Of a stretch of DNA of 64,000 nucleotides, positions 51,270 through 63,167 are shown one piece after another. The first letter of the stretch is position 1; the number at the start of each line of letters is the position of its first letter. The DNA lies in assembly GCA_963971305.1 (NCBI GenBank), contig OZ020309.1, forward strand, positions 4,891,001 to 4,955,000, read 5' to 3'. A program made the translations under genes and the position numbers. Source of the DNA: Arcuatula senhousia (Eukaryota > Mollusca > Bivalvia > Mytilida > Mytilidae). The notes under the pieces were generated by a model. It was not told the DNA's origin. It ran no database searches and worked only from the letters and a program-made list of their open reading frames with translations.

Positions 51270-52190
51270 AGTATGTTAGAACAGATCTCAACTGTATCTG
51301 TTTGTTTAGGGATCGTCACCATAGACATGCCTTTAACGCATAGAAAAATTGAAACAATTCCAGATTCATCTTATATCAGTATCAAAACATCTGATTTTAC
51401 CACACTTTACACTTCTATTTCGCATTCACTCGATTCACGATTGCCACAGCTGATTTAATGCAAGTACAACTGTTTTGTGGTTTTTCAGACTTCTTACAAT
51501 CACATCTAGACAACAACAACAAAACGGAACAATCTTTTGTTATGTGACTTTAATCATCTCAAATATTCCCAGGAACTTGTGCTTAAGGACTCTATGGATT
51601 ATAGCAGGTTTCACATTAAGATCTAGATCTCGAAATAGACATTCGAGGAAGACTTTCAAGAAAACTCTATGACAACGTGATGACTTTAACAAATCGTCAA
51701 CTGACCCCTCTTGTGCGCTCCAGCTCGCGCATGGAATTAATATATCACAACTTAGTCGTTATTCCAAAGGTTGCTGGACATACATTTATATCCACGATAG
51801 AGCGTCACATTTGACATACAAATTGTGTTGCTCGTCGATTGTAGTATTCACTTAAGAAATTATGGATTAATATTGGGATTTCTGTCTCTCAGATGAGTAC
51901 AGTCAGATCGATGTTGGATTTTGTTTTGTTTTCCTTTACTGAATTTGACACGCTGACTTGATTGTAGCAACGCGACGGTGTGTTGCAACAAGCAGGAACT
52001 GCGTACCTTTCCGAGGCACTGGAGTTAATTTTCGTTCAATCTTGAGTTTGCGTTGTTGATTGATATTCAGTTTTATTTTTTAAGCGCTTTAATGTTTTCT
52101 GTTTCGTCGTGTTGTTCCCGGTTGTGTTTACTCGTTTTGTCCTAGCCATTTCGGACTTTCGACATTGAATTCCCATTTGTTTACATCTCT
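51270..52190 (+). pseudogene. Penelope-like element remnant with 3' region
   Basis: Decayed pieces in order: a TSDFTTLYTSISHS segment (motif A region, near 51390), DFLQSHLDNNNK (near 51490), then short collinear DNA with the thumb region, and a better preserved 3' region at 51890-52190 (GATGAGTACAGTCAGATCGA, GACACGCTGACTTGATTG, GGAACTGCGTACCTTTCCGA). The catalytic centre is deleted. Confidence 0.6.
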
Positions 52191-54289
52191 GCTTCACCCA
52201 ATGAAATTACGAATAAGAAAAATAAGAATAAAACTGTTCAAAAATCCCGAAGGAACAGATAATGATAAAGATGATTCCCAGTTGATTTCTTTATACATTG
52301 TGTCTGATTTGAATGTTATATGAATCCGAGGTTCTGCATACAAGTTATGCCGTATTGATTTAATAAGGATATTCATGGTTTATGTCGTTGGCTACATCTG
52401 CATTGTAAGTTCTCTGATTGATTTTGTTACTGTTGTTGTGTTTGTCATTGGACTTTTTGAGATGCAATTGTCCTAACGGTTTCTTTGCTTTGTTTTGAGA
52501 ATAAAATTATCTTTCCATGATAGCGAGTAACGGATTTTATAAAATATGTTTTATCTTTAAATAAAAAGCTTGTATTTTGGCAACGCAACCCTCAATTGAA
52601 GGCCAATACAGCATACATCATATACAAAAGTGTGGCCTATGTGTGACCTATACCATTTTACCACAGTAATGCATTTTATTTGTTTTAACCACCTATTTTG
52701 GTTAGTTATTACGGCTTGTAGAGCTTGTACACGGTTAGAAAACCAACATAAAATGCTTTTATTCAAAGAATCATGCAATAAAAATAAAATATGTCCATAA
52801 AAGAATTTTATTGACAAAAAGTGTGTCCGATGTTCCTGTACAAAATCGCAACTGTGTCGAAGTGTTTGAAGAATTCGCTTAATCTATCAACAAATTATGA
52901 ACTGTTTAGCATAATTTGGGTAGAAAGGAGTACGGTGGACTAAGTATTTTAGCAACTGTCATGTAAAAACTTGTAGAAAATGAATGGTTTTCTACCTTGA
53001 AGCGGAGATTTTTCGGCCATTTTTGTGTGTACGAATCCATGTATGTGACGTAGTTTCTCCACCGTGTAAATGTCATTAAGTGAACACCTGGACAAAATAT
53101 AGTGAGTTATAGTGTATAAAATAAGTAAAATTTAAGATTGGGTGGTCTAAAGACATCAAATTTGGTGTCTTAGTTTTTATCCTAAAATAAGACAAGAGCT
53201 TAAGGTCAAGTCGAAGAAAGGAGTGACACCATGAATTTTTTTTATATTGACATATATTGTCGGGCATGAAAGCTAGATTATAAATATCTAAATAAAAATG
53301 GGGGTCACCGATTTTGTTTTTTCGCTATTTAACTTTAAAGTCGGGTCTCTTTCTACCAAAATTAGTATAGAATATATAGGGAATTCCGTAAAATACGTCC
53401 ATAGTCGGACAAACTAATATTAATAAAACTAATTCCTCACCATGAATTTTTTTCCAAAACAGATATGTTGAAGCTATGATTTTGAGCTTTACAACCATGT
53501 ATAGAAAAATATGGGTCACCGATCTCGTTTTGTCTCTATTTTCGTCCGAGTGTGACATAATGTTGAAAAAATACAGTTTTTTCTACGACGTCTTAGTTGA
53601 CGTCGACGTTATTTAGATCTAGCGTCTTTCAAAAAAAAATCCACTTGATTTTTTTCTAGATTGCCACTTTTCGAGAATGCGCAGTTTATGCTGTTTATTC
53701 TATTTTGATATAATTACAAGTGTGTTAGAAATTTTAAAAAAGGTGCAGCTTTCTTAGAATATCTTTCTCTTCACAGTTTATGCTTAGTTACATATAATTG
53801 AATCTTTTATATGAAATACACCAATTAGACGGATTTTTTTATACAGGCAGTATTAACGGGTCTATATATGTTATGTTTTGTACAAGAATAGTACTAATTA
53901 AGCCTAAACACTGAAGCTCGAGTTTTCCCCTGCGTTTCTTACATTTTTGCTGCATTGAGTAAGATTCTAACATTTAAATGTTTAAGGCACTATAACAAGA
54001 ACAGAACCCCCGTCGAGCGGCAATAAAATCGGCTCGTTAAACAGGAAGTAGATAATCGTCAGATATCAAAACGCATACCGCCATATGAGAACCCTACCTG
54101 GAGCAAAGGCGGATTTAGAAGCGGCGTGCCGGGTGCGCGCCCTCCTGTTTGACAGAAAAAATTGGTTAGGAATTGAATGAACAAGAGGCACCAGAAGATT
54201 TTTTTAATTGCTCACACTCCCGTTTGAAAATTTCTGGACCCGCCACAATGAAGCTGAATACCAATTATCGAAGGGCTAAGACTAATAGT
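52191..54289. other. Long stretch, nothing recognised
   Basis: AT-rich DNA with only short random frames. No repeat unit was detected by eye. Confidence 0.35.
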
Positions 54290-54354
54290 AGCTAAGAAAT
54301 CTGTTACGAAAAAATGTAAGGGACACACCCACGGACGCCCGGCATTTCCCACCA

Positions 54355-54475
54355 TCGGAGACAAAAAAATAGATAGTTAACTCAGGTGCTTTGGAAGGTT
54401 TAGCAGTTCTTACAGTTGCAAATATCCGCCAGACTCGGGATTGAGTCATGGTTGAGGCTAGCGTTTTAGACATAC
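54355..54475 (-). mobile_element. Small Penelope 3' remnant
   Basis: TTAACTCAGGTGCTTTGGAA, GGTTTAGCAGTTCTTACAG and ATATCCGCCAGACTCGG resemble ACTCAGGTGCTCCGGAAGAG and following sequence at 17580-17650. Confidence 0.4.
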
Positions 54476-54785
54476 ATTTTCAGACCCATGTCGAGGCTAA
54501 TTTAATCGAACTCTTCTAAAAGGTCTTACGTGCATGGAAAATTGATCTCAGCAACGGAACCCATTTTGTCGCTTCCAAAGTACTGCATGTAGCATCGTTT
54601 GTTTTATAAACAATTTTGGATAATTGCATAGGTTATTTTTGTCGTACTTTATTCCCTTGTTGACATGTTGTTTATGAATGCATGGAATAAATTTGCATGA
54701 TGAAAAATTCATGGATTCTTTAAATTGTTCTATCGACCATTAGTCAAGTTGCTACATGTATGTGTATCGATATCTGTTTTCATTA

Positions 54786-55130
54786 CTATGCCCCGCAGGT
54801 ATAAGTATATTGTTTAACATGCGTCCGGTCGACCGTCCGTGACGTACGTTTTCTGGACTATTTTACTTGTTTCCACATGTTTGAAGATATTGAGCTAATT
54901 TCTAGTATATGTGAGTCTATCATGATGATTTACATATCGATGTGGATGGTCTTAGAAAAGGTTAAGAAAATAGCAGTTTCCCGGACTTTTTTTCTACAAC
55001 TTTTTCCAAACATCGCGGGGGCATCATATGTGTCTTACAATCAAACAACATAGCTACCTGTAGATTTATGGTGGCCGCGATGAATAAGTCTTTTACTCAT
55101 GCCAGTGGGAGCATATTCGATCGGATCTGG
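54786..55130 (+). mobile_element. Possible hairpin-type element fragment
   Basis: TATGCCCCGCAGGTATAAGT is followed by GCGTCCGGTCGACCGTCCGT, the GTCC tract seen near element starts. The remaining core lacks a clear period and no right end was found. Confidence 0.3.
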
Positions 55131-56307
55131 TTGAATAGCCGTTCCATAATGGAATAATAGCGCCTTTATTTAAATTTCACTTTGAATAAAAAAATTTGAA
55201 CTTCTACTAAAAAATATACGGGAAAATCGTAAAATACAAATTACTAAAATTGGCCCAATATTTCAACTCGGAGTTAAATTTTTGAATTACTTGGAAAAAT
55301 GTTTTGAAATCTTGTATTTTAAGGAATGCAAAAAAACTAGTTCTGAAATATTAAACAGCTAGTAGAAAAGTGGGATTAAAATTATATTATTCCATAAAAT
55401 ATTTAGAATTTGACAATTTTAGAGCATTACCGGTGAGAAATATCTTAATAAAATATAAAGCACGTGTCGACAAATACAATTTTGTGAAGACATGCATGTT
55501 TTGCCTAACAAATAGATATATAGGGAAAGAATAAACGTTGTTGAGGAATGTGCTTTACAACGCCCCCATATCGATACTTTATCGATGCTTATATTATACA
55601 ACATATTTTAATTCCTATCGTACCAATTACATATCATCTTACAAAATCATATTCCATCGGATTGTAGAAATTTGACAACAATCTGAAATCAATGCTTTCA
55701 ACATGATTTGTGTCTATCAAAATGTTATACCCTGTTTGGACACATTTTGTCCAGCATAACAAGGTAGATTTGAAAGTTTAGAATAAACTATACCAAACCA
55801 CCGAAAAACTGCTGTTCCCCGGGATAGACATTAAACTAAAAACTAGAGGCTTTTTTCGATTTGGCTGATAGACTATATGCTTTTGTCGTGTTCTTTTCAG
55901 ATCGTTCAATGATGTAATCAGCTGGGTTTCACAAGAAAATATCTGGATCTAAATCCAAGCCATGATCTAGATTAGTCAGTATATCGTTGTTGTTTTTTTC
56001 TAAATGCCGGTTTGATATGTTCTTGCATGTGGTATGTTCCTAGATTTTGCATGTGACTGATGTTGGTGAAACTGGTCGGTAATTTTCGTCTAGGTGTTTG
56101 TTGCCTTTCCTGAATATGCGCTATACGTTTGCCTCTCTCAAGTTTCTGTGTAATTCACCTGTGTCTAATGATGGTTGCATTATGATCTGGAGTGATGATG
56201 CTATGTGTTTGCGCATTGTGTTAATACTCTGTTTTGGTATATTGTCTGGTCATGATGATTTCTGTGGGTTAACCTGTGCTACTGAGTAATCAGTTTTCTA
56301 GTCACTT
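55131..56307. other. Stretch with no recognised gene
   Basis: The frame at 56098-56289 has a weak resemblance to the C-terminal half of a LINE or RT protein (LKFLCNSPVSNDG) but no motif that I can defend. Confidence 0.3.
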
Positions 56308-56500
56308 AGGAGCGGACCATTTAACTTGAAAGGGGGTAGGGTTATGGGGCTTGGGTTTTTGTTTTGGTAGGATTTAAGGCGAAGCGACAGAATATTTTTT
56401 AATTGTTAATACATTATTTCATATAGCAGAATTTTTTTTTTACTTTCTGCTGCCAAAATTTTTTTTATGAAAAATAATTTTCATTTTTTTCTTACTCTAA
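56308..56500. mobile_element. Remnant of the AGGGACGGACC MITE family
   Basis: TTAGGAGCGGACCATTTAAC and TTGAAAGGGG, then GGGGCTTGGGTTTTTGTTTT, match the left half of the MITE at 21811-22084. The right end is lost. Confidence 0.55.
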
Positions 56501-57296
56501 GAAATATATCTGATTATATTTTTTGGTCAAATTTGAACAATTATCTAATAATAACATAGAAAAGTATAGTATGATATCATGTTTATGATAAGTTTGAAAC
56601 TTAAGCAATAATTAAAGATTAAGGTACATGTTGTTTTCTGTTGTTATTGATTTGCTTCCTGGTTTTAGGCCGTACTGTTTGTGAGCTCTTTCGTGTTAGA
56701 GGAAAAATTCAATATGGCGGAAAAAATTTGTCAGTTGAATTTGAAATTATTATTTTTATGAATTGCTTGGAGTTTAGTTTGGATTGTGGCTTCAATTTCG
56801 GTGACTCGAATGAAAATTAATTGTAGAACTCAAATTTTGTTTTTAAAGGGTGAGAAACACAGTCAATATTAGAAAAAACAGTCATGATTTTGTTGGTTGA
56901 CAGGTGACAACATGTTTTGTTTGTATTAAATTTGTAAACAAACATGTTTTTTTACCAAAACCGATAAAAAACTTTGAAAATACATTGTATTTTGTTATTT
57001 GAATTAAAAGATACAATTTTCAATCATATTAACAAAAGTTTAGTTCTTGGAATAATTCCAATCATGAATGACATGATTACAGTGCTATGAATGAATGAAC
57101 ATTTAAATTAAAAAATCCCCTGGCTTATCCAATGAATCATATACATGTGTGTAATTTGTAACAATGCAACACACATATCATTCATTAATTTATCACAGGT
57201 TATACATGTATAAATGTGCAATTTCAGACACACCACAGTAAAAGGTAAATTTCTGTACAAAAATGTAGTTTGTCTGTATTATAGTTAACCCGAATA
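56501..57296. other. AT-rich stretch, nothing recognised
   Basis: No supportable feature. Confidence 0.35.
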
Positions 57297-57302
57297 ATAC
57301 AG

Positions 57303-58262
57303 CAGGGTTCTCCATCTTTTCAAGATGATGGAAGTCCCAGGACCCCTATAAAAACAACTTGAGAGTCCTCAGGACAAAATGAAGAGTCCCTTAAATATTA
57401 TTGGAAGTCCTATAAAAATAGATAATTAATTTTTTCTTTATATTCTTTATTGCCTCATTAGTGCCATGGTTAATCCATCTTTATTCAACCAATCAACACA
57501 GTGTGTGTTTAAAAATAAAAATAAATTGTCTTTTCACACCTAATTAATAAAGCAATTATCCAGTGCAATTATCAGTTCTTCTAAAGAATTCTTTTCTTTC
57601 GTTTTCCAAAAGTTTATTGTTGTGACTTCTATTTTTAAACCAGTTCACGTGAACAAAAGGGATGTGCTTGTTTACGCAATTCAGCAAACCTGGTTAAGTT
57701 TGTTTTTGAAAACCCAATTTAGTACACATTTTACATAATTGTTTTGTTTTCTTTCACTAGTTTGGTGAGATATGATTAATATCCTTTTGAAGATATTTTA
57801 TATTCATGTGTACACCTATGAATCAAATAAATAAGATAACGATTCTTGGACATTCCGGTTTTTCATAATGAAGCACGACCAAATTATGTTAATGAGGCAA
57901 AAGTAAAAACAACATGTTCCGATTAATTTAGACACCTAATTGCCACTGATCAACAATTTATTGGCCATTAATGATTGCACTGTGTTTACACAGTAACTTA
58001 ACTGGCTGGGGGTCAATGTTTGAACAACTATTAAATTAACACATTAAAGGTGACAACAGCTTGGGAGAAATGGATCGTTAATTGCGAAGTAGCCTTGGTT
58101 TCATTAATCCCATTTGTACTTCCTCTTTAATAAAAGATTAACACGCCCTGTACAAAGCAAGAGTCCCCAGGACGTTTATTAATCCTAATCAAGCGTCCAA
58201 AATGATATAAAATCGGATTTGCTGCGTCCTGGACTCGGGAGCTCGGGTCCTGGAGAACCCTG
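57303..58262. mobile_element. hAT-like element with CAGGGTTCTCCA ends
   Basis: CAGGGTTCTCCATCTT at the left and its inverse (CCTGGAGAACCCTG) at the right are flanked by ATACAG (57297-57302, 58263-58268). CAGGGTTCTC is a common hAT terminus. Both ends hold GGAAGTCC / TCCTGG / GAGTCC motif clusters. The 960-bp interior has no transposase. The repeat is 6 bp rather than the usual 8, so the family call is tentative. Confidence 0.6.
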
Positions 58263-58268
58263 ATACAG

Positions 58269-58939
58269 TCGTTATATTTCGCTCCTTACAGTTGCTACAT
58301 TATGCTTGAATGCACATACGATAATAATTCGTCAAAATTTGTCAGATGAGCATACTGTGTTGACCAAAATTTCCTAGGACCAGTGTAGATTAAATTCATT
58401 GTCATTGATTTATTATTAATTATCACATAATTCACACCTTTTTGTCATATCTGTTTTAGAAAAGATCAAACTAATCTTATCAACTTATTAATTAACATCA
58501 TTAAAAGGATTGTGATTGGCTATCTGAACTGGACAGCGAGTGACGGAGAATTTCCATTGGACGAGTTAAAGCCCCATCCCCCCGAAGTATGCGAAGGCGG
58601 ATAAGGCTTGGATCATTTGAGTTATATTATAGAATACATGTAATAAGGGTAAAGAATGTACCCTTAAAAACACATTGATGGATGTTTAAACTGTTAACAT
58701 TGAATAACAAGCTATTTCAACATGTACATGTATATCATGACCATAAACATAGCAGATATCTACAAGACTTAAAAATAAAAGATCTTGCCTTGCAGAATGG
58801 GTCCACTTAAAAAAGCAAAAATAATATATTTACATGTACTATGTAACCCTTTTGATGTGCGAACCAATCCAAGAAACGTTACAGAAAGTGTTACTGTGTT
58901 AGAAATAAATGTGACTTTATTGCAGTGTTGTGACTCATT
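58269..58939. other. Spacer, nothing recognised
   Basis: No supportable feature. Confidence 0.35.
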
Positions 58940-60463
58940 TTTAGCTCACCTGGACCAAAGGTCCATGTGAGCTATTGGTGTCCGTCGTCGTCCATCGTCG
59001 CCCATCGTCGTTAACATTTTTCAAACGTTAACTCCTCTAACACCATAAGTCCAATGGCTTTTAAATTTGGCACAGTTGTTAATTAGCATACATGTAGGTA
59101 GTATAAAACTAGCATGGGGATTTTTGATTCGTTGAAAAACATGGCCGCCATCATAGGGGTCAAATTACAGTTTTTTGCAAATAACTCAAAAACGGTAACA
59201 GATATCAAAATTCTGACTGAGTTAAAATGGTCAGCACCTCAAGATCTACCTGCCCTGAAATTTTCAAGAAGATCCAACAACTGATGTAGGAGTTATTGCC
59301 CTTTTTCTGGATTTTTTTCATACTTTTGCACTTATTTAGCCCTATATCTTGAAAACTATACAAGATATTTTAAAAATTCAAATTGCATATGATTAAGCAC
59401 ATCAAGATCTACATTTCATGTAATTAGGTCAAAGCTGTAGAACCATTTCTTTTAGGAGTTATGGCCCTTAAAGCGTCAAAATTTACCATTTTTTATTACT
59501 TTTACCCTGAATTTCAAAGATTAACTTGTCTGACACCATACATCTAACTTCAACCAAACTTGGCACAGTTGTTTAATAGCATTAATGCTACAATTCTATC
59601 GTTGGGATTTTTGATTTGTCAAAAAATATGGCCTCCATGGCTTAAAATAGACCATAGGGGTCAAATTACAGTTTTTTGCAAATAACTCAAAAACGGTAAC
59701 AGATATCAAAATTTTGATGGGAGACAAAAGTAATAAGCATCTCAAGATCTACTTGCTCTGAAATTTTCAAGAAGATCCAACAAACGACATAGGAGTTATT
59801 GCCCTTTTTCTGGATTTTTTCAAAATTTTTAACTTATTTTGCCCTATATCTTGAAAACTATACAAGATATTTCAAAAATTCAAATTGCATATGATTAAAC
59901 ACATCAAGATCTACAATTCATGTTATTAGGTCAAAGCTGTAGAACCATTTCTTTTAGGAGTTATGGCCCTTAAAGTGTCAATATTTACCATTGTTCATTA
60001 CTTTTCCCCTGACTTGTCTGAAACGGTAAGACCAACTGCATCTTAACATGGCACACTGTTTGATAGCTTATGTATATGCTACAACTCTATTGTTCAGATT
60101 TTTGATTCGTAAAAAAACATGGCCACCATGGCTAAGAATAGACCATAGGGGCAAATTTCATTTTTTTGCTAATAACTCAAAACTGGTTTCAGATATCAAA
60201 ATTGTGCAAGAATCAAAAGTGATCAGCATATTAAGATCTACCTGTCCTGAAATTTTGGATAAGATCTGACTGCTGATGTGGGAGTTATTGTTCTTTTTCC
60301 TAATTTTTGCCAAATTTGCACTTGTTAAGCCCAATATTTTGAAAACTAACCACGATATTTCATAAATTTAAATCGCATATGGTTAAGCACAATAATATCT
60401 ACAAATATATGTATCTGTGTAGTTCAGGTGAGCGATTCAGGTTCTTGTGAGCCTCTTGTTATA
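58940..60463 (+). mobile_element. Hairpin/tandem-core element B, 488-bp units
   Basis: It starts TTTAGCTCACCTGG with hairpin arm CCAAAGGTCCATGTGAGC, then GTCCGTCGTCGTCCATCGTC. Three units of about 488 bp follow, marked by ACATGGCCGCCAT (59138), a variant at 59626 and another at 60115. It ends TCAGGTGAGCGATTCAGGTT then CTTGTGAGCCTCTTGTTATA. The ends match element A at 10097 while the core differs. Confidence 0.75.
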
Positions 60464-60796
60464 CATGCATTGAATTTTCATTTTTTTACAAGTGCAAAAC
60501 AAATATTTTAGAATTTTACTAGATGTTAAATAATGCATCACTTTGTGTAGACAAATAAATGAATTTAGCAAATACATTGAAGAAATCACAGGTCTTATAT
60601 TTTGTAAAGGTGTCCTTCCTGCAGTAAGCCAATAAGGACATTGTCACAATAAGGCACGATGTGGTAGTTAGCTCGCAATGCATTTTCAATATAACGTTTT
60701 GTGAATTTAAAAAAATTGCACCATTTTTTTTCTAAAGAAATTTTGACCACATAAAATTTAAATTAACATTACAATAGAATTTGAAGGAAATACTGT
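60464..60796. other. Spacer, nothing recognised
   Basis: No supportable feature. Confidence 0.35.
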
Positions 60797-61955
60797 TTTT
60801 GTCTCGCCTGCGACGAATAGTCGCGGAAGGCGAGACATAGGTATTACTTTCCGGTGACGGCGGCGGCGTAAACTTTTTTGTAAGACTTTTGTGGACGATG
60901 AATTGCTTGAAAAGTATTATAGCTAGGCATCTGATATTTGGTATACAAATAGTTCAGGTTATGGTCTACGCAATTGCCACCATGCCGTTTGACCCTGACC
61001 CCATTTTCACGCTCCAGTGACTCTGTGAACTTAGGTCTTTTTTCAGGCCGTAAACTTTTTTGTAAGACTTTTGTGGACGATCAATTGCTTGAAAAGTATA
61101 ATAGCTAGGCATCTGATATTTGGTATACAGACAGTTCAGGTTATGGTCTACGCAACTGTCACCATGCCATGTGACCCTGACCTCATTTTCACACTCCAGT
61201 GACTCTGTGAACTTAGGTCTTTTTTCAGGCTGTAAACTTTTTTGTAAGACTTTTGTGGACGATGAATTGCTTGAAAAGTATAATAGCTAGGCATCTGATA
61301 TTTAGTATACAGACAGTTCAGGTTATGGTTTACGCAACTGTCACCATGCCGTGTGACCCTGACCTCATTTTCACACTCCAGTGACTCTGTGAACTTAGGT
61401 CTTTTTTCAGGCTGTAAACTTTTTTGTAAGACTTTTGTGGACGATGAATTGCTTGAAAAGTATAATAGCTAGGCATCTGATATTTAGTATACAGACATTT
61501 CAGGTTATGGTCTATGCAACTGTCACCATGCCGTGTGACCCTGACCCCATTTTCACGCTCCAGTGAATCTGTGAACTTAGGTCTTTTTCAGGCCGAAAAA
61601 CTTTTTTGTAAGACTTTTATGGACAATGAATTGCTGGAAAGTTATAATAGCTAGGCATCTGATATTGGGTAAACAGACAGTTGCGGTTATGGACAATGCA
61701 ACTGTCACCATGCCATGTGACCATGACCCAATTTTTAGGCTCCAGTGACTCTGTGAACTTAGGTCTTTTTTCAGACAGAAAACTTTTTGTAATACTTGTG
61801 TGGACAATGGATTTCTTGAATAGTATAATAACTAGGCATCTGTTATTAGGTATACTGACACTTTTTATGTTTATATCAAGAAATGAAAGCTTAGGTAGTT
61901 GATTTTAGCGATGGTGCCGGCAGGCGAGACATACTTTTAGTGGCCACACTTGTTA
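60797..61955 (+). mobile_element. Hairpin/tandem-core element C, 182-bp units
   Basis: A strong hairpin (GTCTCGCCTGCGAC against GTCGCGGAAGGCGAGAC, 60801-60836) is followed by GACGGCGGCGGCG. About 5.6 copies of a 182-bp unit (GTAAACTTTTTTGTAAGACT at 60868, 61050, 61232, 61414, then diverging at about 61596 and 61777) come next. The right end GCAGGCGAGACATACTTTTA repeats the hairpin's second arm. The first four units are nearly identical. No coding frame extends across units. Confidence 0.8.
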
Positions 61956-62314
61956 TAAGAACTATATTACTGGACAACGAAAATTGAAGGGAGCTAACTG
62001 CAACCTCGTACCATAAATGTCCCACTTGCAGTGCACAGATGAGGACAGATTTGTCCCTCCTGCTCAAAGAGGGTTAAATAAAATGGAAATGATTCATGGC
62101 TGCCTATGGTTTATTGTCAATTTTAACATGGGTGTGAATAAACATTATTAAGATACATGTACATGTGAATGAATTTAAAATTTAATAAGGGGGTTTAGTA
62201 TGAAAAACTGTACATGTACATGTATGGCCAAAAAAGCTTCTTTTATTTGTATGTTGTCAGCAAGGTCAAAAGTTTACATTCTATAAAAAATGTGTAATGA
62301 CTTTTTTATTTCAG
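61956..62314. other. Region upstream of the CEP162-like first coding exon
   Basis: No promoter can be assigned. The exon at 62315 starts after a splice acceptor, so the transcription start and a 5' non-coding exon lie further upstream, possibly within or beyond the repeats. Confidence 0.4.
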
Positions 62315-62394
62315 ACTTAAATTAAAGCAGAATGTCGAAGAAAAAGATGTCAAAGAAGGAATTTGATGCACAGTTTGATGCTTTTCTGAAGGAT
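62315..62394 (+). CDS. CEP162: CEP162-like gene, first coding exon
   Basis: The acceptor TTTTTTATTTCAG precedes 62315; 17 nt of 5' UTR lead to the ATG at 62332; 21 codons (MSKKKMSKKEFDAQFDAFLK then Asp) precede donor GTAAGT. CEP162 proteins begin with an acidic-aromatic EF..F..FMK-type segment, which this resembles. CEP162 is a centriole distal-end, microtubule-associated protein needed for transition-zone assembly in cilia. The call rests mainly on the next exon. Confidence 0.65.
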
Positions 62395-62539
62395 GTAAGT
62401 AAAATTTGTCAAGGTAGTAGTACATCACGTAATGCTACGTTGTGTTAACATCTGTTTTATCAATCGTGACAATTTTAAAAAGTCAAAATTGTCACTACTT
62501 GAATATATTATATAATTAGCCCTATTATGTTTTCACAAC

Positions 62540-62728
62540 CGTGTTGGGTTGTGAGGGAGGTTTGACGCGCCATAAAACCTGGTTTAACCCACCATTTCAT
62601 TTGAAATGCCTGTACCAACTCAGGACCAATGCAATCACTAACTATTCTGGTGTGTCTTCCATGTTTTGTCTTTCCTCTTGGACATTGAGATTGATCCTCC
62701 TAGTTCAGTAATTTTGTTTTTACCTTTA
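62540..62728 (+). mobile_element. SINE-like repeat, copy 4, in a CEP162 intron
   Basis: GAGGGAGGTTTGACGCGCCA, TAAAACCTGGTTTAACCCAC, GAAATGCCTGTACCAACTCA and the 3' end TTTTTACCTTTA match the long copies. The 5' part is missing. Confidence 0.7.
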
Positions 62729-63046
62729 TATACATTTTATAAAACTTCAGTCATGTCAGTTGAACCTTTTAATTCTGATAATGTAAATACTAAATACATG
62801 CACATATTGCATTATACACTGTAGCTTATACTAGTCATTAAATGTTGCCAACAGATTACATTCTTTGAGTAGTTCTTCCCTAAATATCAGTTTGTCAAAA
62901 AACAACAGTCAACAAACACATTTAGGGGGTGGATGAGGGGGCGATGAAGCTACATGTAACATTGTTACCCCCACCCCCCCACCTAAAAAAAAATCAACTT
63001 GTAACAAGTGTTTACCCATGCTTTGAACATTGAACATTTTTTACAG

Positions 63047-63167
63047 TCTATATCATCTGAGGAGTCGATCAGCTCATCAAGAATTAACAAGTACCTAGAG
63101 CCTCAGAGAAAAAAGAAAGATGATACCCCCTGGTGGATGCAGGACGATGACGACAACATTGGCACAG
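63047..63167 (+). CDS. CEP162: CEP162-like gene, second coding exon
   Basis: The acceptor is TTTTTTACAG and the donor CAG/GTAACT. The exon is 121 bp, phase 0 in and 1 out, in frame with the preceding exon. It encodes a serine/glutamate stretch (SISSEESISSS) and then KKKDDTPWWMQDDDD. A KKKD..PWW segment preceded by a Ser-rich acidic stretch near residue 40 is characteristic of CEP162 N-termini. The rest of this normally long coiled-coil protein lies beyond the window. Confidence 0.72.

Noticed and set aside
56098..56289. A 63-codon frame as a real gene
   Set aside because: No start context, splice logic or domain; AT-rich surroundings.
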